Origin: JALYRV01 sp040902895
Lineage (GTDB): Bacteria > Acidobacteriota > Vicinamibacteria > Vicinamibacterales > SCN-69-37
Length of the DNA stretch: 64,000 bases
NCBI GenBank assembly: GCA_040902895.1
Contig: JBBDWL010000099.1
Coordinates: 36,066 to 100,065 of the forward strand
Direction of reading: 5' to 3'
In this document: positions 38,427-47,063 of the stretch, one piece after another
Position numbering within the stretch: the first letter of the stretch is position 1
How the letters are laid out: the number at the start of each line of letters is the position of its first letter
Position numbers and translations under genes: made by a program
The notes under the pieces: model-generated
What the model saw: only the letters and a program-made list of their open reading frames with translations
Databases searched by the model: none
What the model was told of the DNA's origin: nothing

Positions 38427-38777
38427 TTACTGTTCGAGAACTTCCTTGACCTTGTCGAGCAGCAGTTGCCGCACGAAGGGCTTCTGCAGCAGCGCCTGGT
38501 GCGGTCCGAGATCGCCTGGCGCCACATAGCCCGAGACGAAAATGACTTTCAGATCCGGATGCGTCTCGTGCAGCTGGCGCACCAGCTCCGGCCCCTTCAT
38601 GTAGGGCATCACCACGTCGGTGACGAGCAGGTCGACATGCGGAATGGTCTTTTCCACCTCGAGGGCCTCGACGCCGTTGCGCGCCTCGTGCACCGTGTAG
38701 CCCTCGCGGCGAAGGGCCTGCGCGAACAGGCCCTTCACCGCGGGCTCGTCTTCGACGAGCAGGATGGTGGCGTTCAC
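38427..38777 (-). CDS. single-domain response regulator (CheY-like)
   Basis: 116 residues from GTG 38777, overlapping the stop of the upstream exoprotein gene (GTGA). A complete receiver: acidic pocket ILLVEDEPAV, phospho-acceptor Asp in HVDLLVTDVVMPYMKG (about 53), Thr/Ser in VIFVSGY and Lys in LLQKPFV. No output domain. Which kinase feeds it is unknown; hybrid kinases with similar receivers lie elsewhere in the window. Confidence 0.9.
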   Translation of the reverse strand: MNATILLVEDEPAVKGLFAQALRREGYTVHEARNGVEALEVEKTIPHVDLLVTDVVMPYMKGPELVRQLHETHPDLKVIFVSGYVAPGDLGPHQALLQKPFVRQLLLDKVKEVLEQ

Positions 38778-41503
38778 CGCAGATCCGGATCCGGCATCAC
38801 CGTCAGGGTCTTCGCGACGTCGCGTCCGCCGGCGCTGAGCACCACGCGATACGTTCCCGGCGCACCGGGTCCCATGATGTGTTCCAGGTTCTGCGGAGCT
38901 CCGCCGCGTCCGCCGCGGCCGCCTCCGCGTCCCTGCAGCTCTTTCTTCTCGGCCTCGGTCCGCTCGCGCACAATGCGCTGCAGATCCCACACCACGGTAT
39001 TGAGTCCGGCGTTCTTCGTGCCTGCCAGCTCGCGCACGAGACGCGTGCCTTCAAAGATGCGCACGCGCACGTCGCCGGCCGGCGGCGTCTCGAGCCAGTA
39101 GTCGATCACAGCGCCAGGCGGACGGCTCGGCCCATTGAAGTTGTTCGAGCTACTGGCCCGAGGCAGCCCGATGTTGGTCCACTGCACGACTGGGCGCACA
39201 TCGAACAAGTGCGCGTCGGCATTGGCCACCGTTGGTGTCATCTCCTGCAGGTGCGAGATGTCGGCGATGAAGATGCCGCGGCCGTGCGTGGCCACGACGA
39301 GCTCGCCATCGCGCGGGTGAATGACCACGTCGTAGACGAACTGCCGCGGCATGTTGCCCCGGATGTCCTGCCACGCCCGCCCGCCGTCGAGCGACGCGTA
39401 CACGCTGCCGCCCTCCGTGCCCGCGATGAGCAGGTTGGGGTTGCGCCGATCCTGCCGGATCGTGCTGACAGGCTCGTTCGGCAGATTGCCCGCGACCGAC
39501 GTCCACGTCCGGCCGTAATCGGAGGTCTTCCACACGAACGGCTTGAAGTCGTCATTGCGGTAGCCGGTGATGCTGACGAACGCCACCGCGGCGTCGTGGC
39601 TCGACGGCTCGACGCGGCTGACCCAGTAGCCGGGATGTCCTGGAATCCTGTCACGCACGTTCGTCCAGGTCGCGCCTCCATCTCTCGTCACCTGCACATT
39701 CCCATCGTCGGTCCCGGCCCAGATGAGGCCGGGAACAATCGGGGATTCGGCAAGAGTCGTGATCGTCGCGAACTGAATGTTCCCGCGGCCGTCCCGCTTG
39801 GCCTCTTCATTGACACTGAGATCGGGGCTGATGAGCGTAAAGTTCTCGCCGCGCGCGGTGGAGCGCAGCACGCGGTTCGCGCCCAGATAGATGACGTCTG
39901 GGTCATGCGGCGAGACCACAAGCGGGGGATTCCAGTTGTAGCGAAGCGTGTTCGCCTCCGGCCCCCGATAGCCGAGCGATTGCCGTTCGCCCGTTCGCAT
40001 GTCGACGCGCTGGAAGCCGCCGGCGAACTGCGACGTGTTGTACAGCCACCGGTTCTCTTTCCAGTCGACGACGTTGTACATGCCGTCGCCGCCGCCCGTG
40101 CGGAGCCATTCCTCGAAGCGAATCGGCTGACCGTTCTTCATCGTGCTCGGGCCGCGCCACGAGCCGTTGTCCTGGAGGCCTCCATAGACGTTGTACGGTT
40201 GCGCCATGTCGACGCTGACCCCGTAGAACTGCGCCAGCGGCAGGTTGTCGGGCCGGTACCACGTGCGTCCTGCATCGAACGAGACGCCCATGCTGTGATC
40301 GTGGCCGAGGATCAGGTGCTTGCTGTCGCGCGGGTTGATCCACAGCGCGTGATTGTCGCCGCCGAACGCGAACGCGCGCGACCACGTGCCGCCGCCTTCG
40401 GTGCTGTGATGCACACCGACGCCAAGCACGTAAACGTGCTTCTTGTCGTTGGGATCGACACGGACCTGCCCGTAATAGTAAGGAGGCCCTTCGCCGACGC
40501 CACCGCCGGCAGGACCTGTCACGTTCTGCCACGTCTTGCCGCCGTCATCGGATCGATAGATTTCGTTGCCGATCGAGCGCGCGTTCGGCGTTTCCTTGCC
40601 GACGAGCAGCTGCTTGCGCCGCTCGGCATCGCTCACGCCCTTCGAGTTGACGTTTTCAACCGTCGCGTAGATGGTGTTCGAATCCTGGCGCGAAATCGCG
40701 ACCCCGATGCGTCCGAGCATGCCGCCCGGCAGTCCGCCGCCGACTTTCGTCCACGTGCGTCCGGCATCCGCGCTGCGATAGAGCCCGCTGCCCGGTCCGC
40801 CCTCGACGAACGTCCACGGTTCGCGCACCTTGTCGTACGCCGCCGCGAACAGAATGTTCGGGTTCTTCGGATCCATCGCGGCGTCGACGACGCCGACCTT
40901 CTTGCCTTCCGACGTCACCTCGAGCGAACGCGTCCATGTCTTTCCGCCGTCGGTCGTCTTATAGAGCCCGCGCTCTTCGTTGTACGAATAGAGGTGACCG
41001 AGCGCCGCCACATAGGCGGTGTTCGGATCGGAGGGGTGGAGCACGATCCGGCCGATGTGATGCGAGTCCTTCAGCCCGACATTCGTCCAGGTCTTGCCCG
41101 CGTCAGTCGATTTGTAGACGCCGTCGCCCCAATAAGAGCTGCGCGAGTTGTTCGCCTCGCCCGTGCCCAGCCAGACGATGTTCGGGTTTGACTGGAACAC
41201 CGAGACCGCGCCCAGCGACACCGCCGGTTGGTTGTCGAAGATGGACGCCCACGTCAGTCCATGATTCTCGGTTTTCCACAGGCCGCCGGATGCGGTTGCC
41301 GCATAGAACACCTGCGGCGTGGCTTCGACGACGGCGTAGTCGACGAACCGGCCGCCCTGCGCCGTCGGGCCGATGGCGCGGAAGGTGAAGCCGGAAAACG
41401 GGGAGGGCGCCGACTGCGCGGTCTGCGCCTGCAGCCCGGCCGCAACGGCCAGGGCCGCCAGCAGCACGACAACGACGGCACGAAGACGGACGGAGAGCTT
41501 CAT
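38774..41503 (-). CDS. secreted Asp-box/VPS10 (sortilin-like) beta-propeller protein
   Basis: 909 residues. ATG 41503 gives a clean signal peptide (MKLSVRLRAVVVVLLAALAV ... LQAQ); longer frames run into the repeat upstream. The body carries many Asp-box (BNR) repeats such as GVYKSTDAGKTWTNVG, GLYKTTDGGKTWTRS and SDDGGKTWQNV, forming one or two beta-propellers, plus a C-terminal Ig-like part (WLETPPAGDVRVRIFEGTRL). Proteins like this are common in Acidobacteria and are often labelled glycosyl hydrolase or sortilin-like, but no catalytic residues can be assigned here. It overlaps the response regulator. Confidence 0.85.
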   Translation of the reverse strand: MKLSVRLRAVVVVLLAALAVAAGLQAQTAQSAPSPFSGFTFRAIGPTAQGGRFVDYAVVEATPQVFYAATASGGLWKTENHGLTWASIFDNQPAVSLGAVSVFQSNPNIVWLGTGEANNSRSSYWGDGVYKSTDAGKTWTNVGLKDSHHIGRIVLHPSDPNTAYVAALGHLYSYNEERGLYKTTDGGKTWTRSLEVTSEGKKVGVVDAAMDPKNPNILFAAAYDKVREPWTFVEGGPGSGLYRSADAGRTWTKVGGGLPGGMLGRIGVAISRQDSNTIYATVENVNSKGVSDAERRKQLLVGKETPNARSIGNEIYRSDDGGKTWQNVTGPAGGGVGEGPPYYYGQVRVDPNDKKHVYVLGVGVHHSTEGGGTWSRAFAFGGDNHALWINPRDSKHLILGHDHSMGVSFDAGRTWYRPDNLPLAQFYGVSVDMAQPYNVYGGLQDNGSWRGPSTMKNGQPIRFEEWLRTGGGDGMYNVVDWKENRWLYNTSQFAGGFQRVDMRTGERQSLGYRGPEANTLRYNWNPPLVVSPHDPDVIYLGANRVLRSTARGENFTLISPDLSVNEEAKRDGRGNIQFATITTLAESPIVPGLIWAGTDDGNVQVTRDGGATWTNVRDRIPGHPGYWVSRVEPSSHDAAVAFVSITGYRNDDFKPFVWKTSDYGRTWTSVAGNLPNEPVSTIRQDRRNPNLLIAGTEGGSVYASLDGGRAWQDIRGNMPRQFVYDVVIHPRDGELVVATHGRGIFIADISHLQEMTPTVANADAHLFDVRPVVQWTNIGLPRASSSNNFNGPSRPPGAVIDYWLETPPAGDVRVRIFEGTRLVRELAGTKNAGLNTVVWDLQRIVRERTEAEKKELQGRGGGRGGRGGAPQNLEHIMGPGAPGTYRVVLSAGGRDVAKTLTVMPDPDLR

Positions 41504-41525
41504 CGGGTGGGTACTCCTCGGGGGG

Positions 41526-41531
41526 ATTCTA
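41526..41531 (-). promoter_or_regulatory. TAnnAT-type -10 element of the Asp-box gene
   Basis: Reverse-strand TAGAAT (41531-41526, context CTATAGAATCC) lies 22 nt before the start at 41503. It matches the TAGAATC elements before 47064 and 59704. Confidence 0.4.
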
Positions 41532-41536
41532 TAGGG

Positions 41537-41613
41537 GATCTGGTGATTTGGTGATCTGGAGATTTGGCGATCTGAAATCACCAGATCACCAGATCACGAG
41601 ATCACCAAATCCA
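41537..41613. repeat. GATCTGGTGATTT palindromic repeat cluster
   Basis: Interlocked short units of GATC/GGTGATT. Two 13-bp perfect inverted repeats are nested and shifted: 41537-41549 with 41575-41587, and 41545-41557 with 41599-41611. Alternative hairpins are therefore possible. It lies between the bacilliredoxin stop (41628) and the Asp-box gene start, both on the reverse strand. Confidence 0.85.
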
Positions 41614-41627
41614 CCGGACGCTGGGCG

Positions 41628-42059
41628 TCAGCGCGCGGCGGCCGTCGAACAGTGCTCGTCGAACGCCAGCGTCAGCTGGTCGGCGATGCGCTCGGCTGAC
41701 GAGACTTCGATGTCTTTGCGCTCCATCAGATAAAGCAGCTTGCCGCCGCGGAGCAGCGCGATGGACGGCGACGAGGGCGGAAAACCCGTGAAGTACGACC
41801 GCGCCCGGTCGGTCGCGTCGACGTCTGCGCCCGCGAAGACGGTGCCGATGACGTCGGGACGGTTCGCATGCTCGAGGGCCTTCGCAATGCCGGGCCGGGC
41901 CTTGCCCGCCGCGCAGCCGCAGACCGAGTTGACGACCATCATCACGACGCCGGGCTCGCCGACGATCGCGTCCACGTCCGCCGCCGAGCGCAGCTCGCGC
42001 GCGCCGACGTCCGTGAGTTCCTTGCGCATGGGTGCAGTGAGCCAGTCAGGGTAAGCCAT
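41628..42059 (-). CDS. BrxA/BrxB-family bacilliredoxin (YphP/YqiW)
   Basis: 143 residues with the family CGC active site in VVNSVCGCAAGKARPG (about 46-49), preceded by the conserved SAADVDAIVGEPGVVMMVVN strand and followed by VFAGADVDATDRARSYFTGFPPSSPSIAL. These thioredoxin-fold proteins remove bacillithiol (or coenzyme A-type) caps from protein thiols. Whether this organism makes bacillithiol is unknown; DinB-family thiol transferases elsewhere in the window would fit. Confidence 0.92.
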   Translation of the reverse strand: MAYPDWLTAPMRKELTDVGARELRSAADVDAIVGEPGVVMMVVNSVCGCAAGKARPGIAKALEHANRPDVIGTVFAGADVDATDRARSYFTGFPPSSPSIALLRGGKLLYLMERKDIEVSSAERIADQLTLAFDEHCSTAAAR

Positions 42060-42073
42060 TCGCCGATCGTATC

Positions 42074-42116
42074 AGGCTCTGGGCCCCAGGGCCTAGGGCC
42101 GAGAGCCTAAGGCCTG
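42074..42116. repeat. GGCC-rich imperfect palindrome upstream of ABC ATPase
   Basis: GGGCC/AGGCC units (GGGCCCCAGGGCCTAGGGCC ... GCCTAAGGCC) of the same family as 17994-18065 and 28740-28758. It ends just before the TACGAT -10-like element and the GTG start at 42132. Confidence 0.75.
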
Positions 42117-42117
42117 C

Positions 42118-42123
42118 TACGAT
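42118..42123 (+). promoter_or_regulatory. TAnnAT-type -10 element, possibly leaderless ABC gene
   Basis: TACGAT (context GCTACGATCG) ends 8 nt before the GTG at 42132. A transcript initiating at about 42130 would start two bases before the start codon. Confidence 0.45.
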
Positions 42124-42131
42124 CGTCGGCT

Positions 42132-43052
42132 GTGCTGGCTATTCATTGCGCGAACCTTCGGAAACGCTACGCCGATGTGGTCGCGGTCGACGGTCTCGAC
42201 CTCGACGTGCAGGCAGGAGAGTGCTTCGGGCTGCTCGGTCCCAACGGGGCGGGCAAGACCACGTCGATTGAGATTCTCGAAGGGCTCAACACGCCCGATG
42301 CCGGTGACGTCGAAGTGCTCGGCATGCGCTGGGGCACCGACGACCGCACGCTACGGCAGCGGCTCGGCATCCAGCTGCAGGAGACACAGCTCAACGAGAA
42401 GCTGACGGTCGAAGAGACGCTGCGCCTGTTTCGCTCGTTCTACATCGAGGGCGATGAGATCGATCGCGTGCTCGCGCGCGTGCAGCTCGAGCCGAAACGC
42501 AAGGCGCAGGTCGGCAAGCTCTCGGGCGGGCAGAAGCAGCGGCTGTCGGTTGGCTGCGCGCTGGTCGGGAAGCCCGACCTGCTTTTTCTGGACGAGCCGA
42601 CGACCGGCCTCGATCCGCAGTCGCGGCGGCAGCTGTGGGATCTGCTCGAAGACTTCCGCCGCGAGGGCGGCACCATCCTGCTCACCACCCACTACATGGA
42701 CGAAGCAGCCGTGCTCTGCGATCGTCTCGCGATTGTCGACAAGGGAAAAGTCATCGCGCTCGGCACGCCAATGGAGTTGATCCGATCGCTCGGGGCCGAG
42801 CACCTGCTCGAATTCACCGTCGAGGGGCCTGACCTGACGGTCGAGATGCTTCAATCACTTGCCGGCGTGCAGTCGGCGCGCAAGACCGAAAGCGGATATT
42901 CGGTGACGACGTCGAGCACGCACCAGGCGGTGCCGGCACTGCTTGGCGCCATCAGCCAGTCGGGCGGACGGCTCACGCTGCTCAACACGCACACGGCGAC
43001 GCTCGAGGACGTCTTCATGCACCTGACGGGAAGGCATTTAAGGGATGAATGA
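42132..43052 (+). CDS. ABC transporter ATP-binding protein (ABC-2 type exporter)
   Basis: 306 residues, GTG start. Walker A GLLGPNGAGKTTSIEIL (about 37), Q-loop IQLQETQLNEKLTVEETL, signature KLSGGQKQRLSVGCAL, Walker B PDLLFLDEPTTGLDPQ, switch His in LLTTHYMDEA. The C-terminal ~80 residues (HLLEFTVEGPDLTVEMLQSL ... LEDVFMHLTGRHLRD) are typical of DrrA/CcmA-like exporter ATPases. Pairs with the permease that begins 21 bp later. Confidence 0.95.
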   Translation: MLAIHCANLRKRYADVVAVDGLDLDVQAGECFGLLGPNGAGKTTSIEILEGLNTPDAGDVEVLGMRWGTDDRTLRQRLGIQLQETQLNEKLTVEETLRLFRSFYIEGDEIDRVLARVQLEPKRKAQVGKLSGGQKQRLSVGCALVGKPDLLFLDEPTTGLDPQSRRQLWDLLEDFRREGGTILLTTHYMDEAAVLCDRLAIVDKGKVIALGTPMELIRSLGAEHLLEFTVEGPDLTVEMLQSLAGVQSARKTESGYSVTTSSTHQAVPALLGAISQSGGRLTLLNTHTATLEDVFMHLTGRHLRDE

Positions 43053-43073
43053 CGGACTGGGGATTGTCGATTG

Positions 43074-44123
43074 ATGAACACGAGTCCGTTTGTCCAGCTG
43101 ACGCTCGTGAAGCTGCGCGAGTACACGCGCGAGCCCGAGGCGCTGTTCTGGGTGTTCCTGTTCCCGGTGTTGATGACGTGTGCGCTCGGCATCGCGTTTC
43201 GCGACGGCGAGACGAGAGAGATTCGGGTCGGCGTGCTTGGCCCCTCGACTTCGCTCGGGGCAAGCAGCCTGGTCGCCACCCTTGATGCCGATCCGAGAAT
43301 GTCCGCCGTCGTGGTGGCACGCGATCGTGCCGATGCGCTCCTGAGAGACGGCGGCCTCGCGCTCCTCGTGGTGCCGGCGCGGCCCGGCGGCGCCGTGACG
43401 TACCGTTTCGACCGCACGCGGCCCGAGAGCAGCGTCGCGCGGTTCACCGTCGATGAAGTGCTGCAGCGCTCATCGGGACGGAGCGACGCGTTCCTGCCTG
43501 CCGATGACCTCGTGCACGTGCCGGGCAGCCGCTACATCGACTGGCTCGTGCCCGGTTTGCTCGGCATGAACGTCATGATGACGTCGCTCTGGGGCATCGC
43601 GTTCTCGATCGGCATGGCGCGCGCCAAGAAACTGATCAAGCGGCTCAGCGCGACGCCCATGGAGCGAAGTCACTTTCTCGCCGCGCAGATCAGCGGCCGC
43701 CTGATCTTTCTGCCTGTCGAGGCGGCCGTGTTGATTGTCTTCGCGAACGTCGTGTTCGGCGTGCCCGTGGAGGGGTCGTGGCTGCTGCTAACGGTGATCA
43801 TTCTGCTCGGGGCCGTCTGCGGCGCCGCCCTCAGCCTCTTCGTGGCGAGCCGCGCGCGCAGTTTCGAGGCCACCTCCGGCCTCATCAACTTCGCCATCGT
43901 CCCCATGTGGATCTTCTCGGGGGTGTTCTTTTCGTCGGCGAATTTTCCCGGCACCATCCAGCCGTTCGTGCAGGCGCTGCCGCTGACCGCGCTCAACGAC
44001 GCGCTGCGCGGCGTGATGCTCGCCGGCTCTGGCGTGCGTGATGTCGGCCACGAGCTCGCGATCATGGCGGGATGGACGGTCGCGTGCTTCGGCGCCGCGC
44101 TGAAGATCTTCCGATGGCAATAA
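43074..44123 (+). CDS. ABC-2 type permease
   Basis: 349 residues from ATG 43074 (TTG 43071 in frame). One TM near the N-terminus (EALFWVFLFPVLMTCALGIAF), an extracytoplasmic stretch (about 50-150), then five TMs (VPGLLGMNVMMTSLWGIAFSIG; RLIFLPVEAAVLIVFANVVF; LLLTVIILLGAVCGAALSLF; GLINFAIVPMWIFSGVFFSS; AIMAGWTVACFGAAL) of the ABC2_membrane fold. It forms an exporter with the upstream ATPase; substrate unknown. The last 10 bp overlap the HAD gene start. Confidence 0.92.
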   Translation: MNTSPFVQLTLVKLREYTREPEALFWVFLFPVLMTCALGIAFRDGETREIRVGVLGPSTSLGASSLVATLDADPRMSAVVVARDRADALLRDGGLALLVVPARPGGAVTYRFDRTRPESSVARFTVDEVLQRSSGRSDAFLPADDLVHVPGSRYIDWLVPGLLGMNVMMTSLWGIAFSIGMARAKKLIKRLSATPMERSHFLAAQISGRLIFLPVEAAVLIVFANVVFGVPVEGSWLLLTVIILLGAVCGAALSLFVASRARSFEATSGLINFAIVPMWIFSGVFFSSANFPGTIQPFVQALPLTALNDALRGVMLAGSGVRDVGHELAIMAGWTVACFGAALKIFRWQ

Positions 44124-44929
44124 AGAGTAAGTCGAGTAAGACGAGTAAGACGAGTAAGTCGCGCAGATCTGAGCTTGCGAGGGCAGTCCTGATTGACCTC
44201 GACGACACGCTGTTCGATCATCGCGCGGCGGCGCGCGTGGCGCTGCAGACGGCGGCCGCCTGCGATCCTGCACTCGGGCGCGTGGATTTCGATGCGCTCG
44301 AAACCCGTCACCGCGCGGTGCTCGAGGATTTGCACCGCCGCGTGCTCGATGGACGTCTGACCATCGACGAGGCGCGCGCGCTGCGGTTCCGCACGTTGGT
44401 CGAAGAGCAGGGCGAGATCTGCGACGACACACGGCTCGGTCAGATGACCGCCGCGTACCGAACTGCCTACCAGTCGAACTGGGTGTGCCTTGCCGGCGCG
44501 CGCGAGCTCGCAGCGGAGCTCAAACGCCGCCATGCTCGCATCGCCATTGTCACCAACAACATCGTCAGCGAGCAGATGGCGAAGCTGAAGCGGCTGGAGC
44601 TCGAGCCGTTCGTCGATGCGCTCGTGGTGTCGGAAGCGGTCGGATGGTCGAAGCCGGATCCGCGCATCTTCATTCATGCGTTGAATGCACTGGATGCGCA
44701 GGCGGGCGATGCCGTGATGCTCGGCGACAGCTGGACGGCCGACATCGAAGGCGCGCTGGCGGCGGGGATCCGCGCGGTGTGGTTCAATCCCGCGGGGGCG
44801 CCGCGCCCGGCTGGCAGGCCCGAAGTGCGCGAGATCGATTCATTAGAGCCGGCCGGGACGGTCGCGGACGTCATTCTGGAGGGATATCCCTTAGGGGATA
44901 GCCCAATTTACCTTTCCGAGAGCAAGTAG
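44114..44929 (+). CDS. HAD-superfamily hydrolase with repeat-derived N-terminus
   Basis: 271 residues. Motif I VLIDLDDTLFDH (about 25-36), cap helices (about 45-125), motif II IAIVTNNIVSE, Lys in VSEAVGWSKPDPRIF and motif IV VMLGDSWTADIEGA: an intact phosphatase-type HAD enzyme. The first ~17 residues (MAIKSKSSKTSKTSKSRRSE) are encoded by a GAGTAAG(T/A)C repeat and look extraneous. ATG 44114 overlaps the permease stop by 10 bp. Its 3' end overlaps the convergent tupC gene by 22 bp. Confidence 0.9.
   Translation: MAIKSKSSKTSKTSKSRRSELARAVLIDLDDTLFDHRAAARVALQTAAACDPALGRVDFDALETRHRAVLEDLHRRVLDGRLTIDEARALRFRTLVEEQGEICDDTRLGQMTAAYRTAYQSNWVCLAGARELAAELKRRHARIAIVTNNIVSEQMAKLKRLELEPFVDALVVSEAVGWSKPDPRIFIHALNALDAQAGDAVMLGDSWTADIEGALAAGIRAVWFNPAGAPRPAGRPEVREIDSLEPAGTVADVILEGYPLGDSPIYLSESK
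44122..44162. repeat. GAGTAAGTC/GAGTAAGAC 9-nt tandem repeat inside coding sequence
   Basis: Four tandem 9-nt units, GAGTAAGTC or GAGTAAGAC, span the gene junction between the ABC permease and the HAD hydrolase, in frame with the latter. Being a multiple of three, copy-number change would keep the reading frame. Confidence 0.8.
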
Positions 44930-45480
44930 CGCGCAGCGCCGGGAACATCGCGGTGGGTTGCGATCACGATGGCCATGTCGTGGCGATCGCGCAGGATGCG
45001 GCTCCATGCGTCGAGGCCGGCGGCGTCGAGTCCTGTTTCGGGCTCGTCGACGAGCAGCAGCCGCGGCCGCGCCGCGAGCGCGCGGGCGAGCGCGATGCGC
45101 TGGCGCTGTCCGCTCGAGAGCGTGCGCACGTCCGATGCGCTGAAGGGCAGGGCGCCGAGCGCGTCGAGGGCGCGCTCGGTTTCAGCGGCATCGCCATGCG
45201 CGCCGAGCAGGACGTTGTGCTGCCCGGTGCCGGCGAAGAGAAACGGCGAGGGATGCACGTAAATCGCACCGCGCGGTCCCGGCATGGGCCCTCGCATCTC
45301 GCCCGACACCGGCACATTCAATCCCGCCAGCGTCTTCAGCACGGTGGTCTTTCCGGATCCGTTCGGTCCGCCGATGACGATGCGATCGCCGGCGGCCGCT
45401 GACAGGTCCGGAAGCGTGGCGACAGACACGCCGTCATACCCGACAGTCAGCGCCCGCGTCGAGAGGACAGGCGCGCTCAC
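44908..45480 (-). CDS. tupC: ABC ATPase, probable tungstate transporter subunit TupC
   Basis: 190 residues, compact ATPase. Walker A IGGPNGSGKTTVLKTL, signature TLSSGQRQRIALARAL, Walker B PRLLLVDEPETGLDAA, switch IATHRD. GTG 45480 overlaps the TupB stop (GTGA). Shorter than typical (about 230), lacking much of the region after Walker B, but all catalytic motifs are present. Assignment to tungstate uptake comes from tupA and tupB upstream. Confidence 0.85.
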   Translation of the reverse strand: MSAPVLSTRALTVGYDGVSVATLPDLSAAAGDRIVIGGPNGSGKTTVLKTLAGLNVPVSGEMRGPMPGPRGAIYVHPSPFLFAGTGQHNVLLGAHGDAAETERALDALGALPFSASDVRTLSSGQRQRIALARALAARPRLLLVDEPETGLDAAGLDAWSRILRDRHDMAIVIATHRDVPGAARYLLSER

Positions 45481-46160
45481 GACGGCCTCCGCAGCCAGCG
45501 CGAATGCACACCCGCATTCACCGCCAGCGCAATCACGACGAGAATCAGCCCCAGCGCCATCGCTCTCGCATCGTCGCCCCGCGTGTGCTCGAGCGCGATG
45601 ACGGTGGTGAGCGTGCGTGTCTCGCCGCGAATGTTGCCGCCGAGGATGACCGCGGCGCCAAGCTCGGTGAAGACGCGCGCGAATGCCAGCAGCAGGGCCG
45701 AGACAATCGCCGTGCGGCCTTCACGCAGCAGCACGGCGAGCCGCGTGAGCCGGCCGAGGCCGAGCGTCGACGCGGTCTCGAACGCGGCCGGCGGCAGCCG
45801 CTGGATCGCCACCAGCGTGAGCGCTGCGACAATCGGCAGCGCCAGCACGGTCTGTCCCACGATCATGGCCAGGCGCGTGTAAAGCAGATCCATCCAGCCG
45901 AGCGGTCCGGTGGCGCTCAGCATGAAATACAAGACGAGACCCACGACAACAGTCGGAAGCGCGGTCAGCGTGTGGACGATGGATGAGGCGGCGCGCGCGG
46001 CGCGGCCCCGGGCGTGCGCAAGCGCGTAGCCCAGAGGAACACCGGCGATGGTCGCAAACGCCAGCGCCGCGCCCGAGACAAACAGTGAGACCGCGGTGAT
46101 CTTCCAGACTTCGGTGTCGCCCGAGACAATCAGACGCAGCGCGTCGACGAAGGCGCTCAT
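45477..46160 (-). CDS. tupB: tungstate ABC transporter permease TupB
   Basis: 227 residues with about five TMs (WKITAVSLFVSGAALAFATI; LTALPTVVVGLVLYFML; GQTVLALPIVAALTLVAI; ...). The BPD_transp EAA loop is AFETASTLGLGRLTRLAVLL followed by REGRTAIVSALLLAFARVFTELGAAVILGGNI, closely matching TupB/ModB-like permeases. ATG 46160 overlaps the TupA stop. Confidence 0.92.
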   Translation of the reverse strand: MSAFVDALRLIVSGDTEVWKITAVSLFVSGAALAFATIAGVPLGYALAHARGRAARAASSIVHTLTALPTVVVGLVLYFMLSATGPLGWMDLLYTRLAMIVGQTVLALPIVAALTLVAIQRLPPAAFETASTLGLGRLTRLAVLLREGRTAIVSALLLAFARVFTELGAAVILGGNIRGETRTLTTVIALEHTRGDDARAMALGLILVVIALAVNAGVHSRWLRRPS

Positions 46161-47041
46161 GGCGCGCGCACTCCGGCCGGCGTCGACTCAGGTGACGCGG
46201 CATCCAGGCCGGCAGGCCAAAGAAAGAACACCTGACGCGTGCCGATGCGGAACGCGTCGATGTGCTGCCGCCCGCCTCCTTCGGCGATCCAGCGCGCGAA
46301 TCGATCGGCAAGCTCCGACGTCCGTGCGGGCGCGGTCGTGAGAATCATCACGGCATAGGTGTTCAAGAGTGCTGGATCGTTGTCGTAGATCACTCGCAAC
46401 TGCACCGCATCGGCGAGCCGCGCGAGCGTGGCCTCGTCGGTCAGCACGTACGCCACGCGTTGCGACGCGACGCGCAGCGTCGGCGCCATGCCTTGTCCCG
46501 TTTCGATCAGATGCGCCGGCTGCGGGCTGACGCCGGCCATGGCCCACAGCTGCCTTTCACGCGCGTGCGTGCCGGAGTCGTCGCCGCGCGAGACAAACAG
46601 CCGGCCGCTGCGCGCAATCCGCGACATCGCCTCGGATGCGGATGCGGCGCCGCGCGCGGCGGCCGGATCCTCCGGCGGCCCGGCGATGACGAATCGATTG
46701 AACATGAATTTGCGGTAGTACCGCACGAGCCCGTCCGAGATGAGCGCGCGCTCGCCGGCCGGTTCGTGCGTGACGAGCAGCGCGACATCGCCGCGGCGCC
46801 CCAGTTGAAACGCCTGGCCGCTTCCCACGGCCAGCACCTGCAGGTTCACGCCGTGCTCTTGTTCGAAGCCGGGCACGAGCGTATCGAGCAGCCCGGAGCT
46901 GTCGACGCTCGTCGTCGTGGCAATCCGGAGCCGCGGCGGCCGCGGACCGCACGCGGCGCCGAAAACGGCAGCCGCCAGCGCGAACATGCCGGCAGCGCAA
47001 AGCAGCCTGCACCTGGATCGGGCGATGAACTTGCCACTCAT
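46157..47041 (-). CDS. tupA: tungstate-binding lipoprotein TupA
   Basis: 294 residues from ATG 47041; signal with a lipobox-like FGAAC near residue 31. The start of the mature part, RIATTTSVDSSGLLDTLVPG, is the classic TupA signature with the oxyanion-binding TTT-S motif; SRGDDSGTHARE and ETGQGMAPTLRVAS also match. It captures tungstate (possibly molybdate) in the periplasm for TupBC. First gene of the tupABC operon; divergent from the DinB gene at 47064 with 22 bp between. Confidence 0.93.
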   Translation of the reverse strand: MSGKFIARSRCRLLCAAGMFALAAAVFGAACGPRPPRLRIATTTSVDSSGLLDTLVPGFEQEHGVNLQVLAVGSGQAFQLGRRGDVALLVTHEPAGERALISDGLVRYYRKFMFNRFVIAGPPEDPAAARGAASASEAMSRIARSGRLFVSRGDDSGTHARERQLWAMAGVSPQPAHLIETGQGMAPTLRVASQRVAYVLTDEATLARLADAVQLRVIYDNDPALLNTYAVMILTTAPARTSELADRFARWIAEGGGRQHIDAFRIGTRQVFFLWPAGLDAASPESTPAGVRAP

Positions 47042-47049
47042 CGAGTGGA

Positions 47050-47055
47050 TAGAAT
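47050..47055 (+). promoter_or_regulatory. TAGAAT -10 element, probably leaderless DinB gene
   Basis: TAGAAT (context GGATAGAATCATAACC) ends 8 nt before ATG 47064, so transcription would begin about two bases before the start codon. Part of a recurring TAnnAT pattern. Confidence 0.5.
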
Positions 47056-47063
47056 CATAACCA

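Noticed and set aside
38879..41191. 770-codon open frame on the + strand opposite the Asp-box gene
   Set aside because: Arg/Val/Ala/Asp-rich composition is typical of antisense frames of GC-rich genes; the opposite strand has a signal peptide and Asp-box repeats.
44908..47041. molybdate (modABC) rather than tungstate transporter
   Set aside because: The substrate-binding protein has the TTT-S...SGLLD start and overall pattern of TupA rather than ModA; molybdate as a second substrate cannot be excluded.
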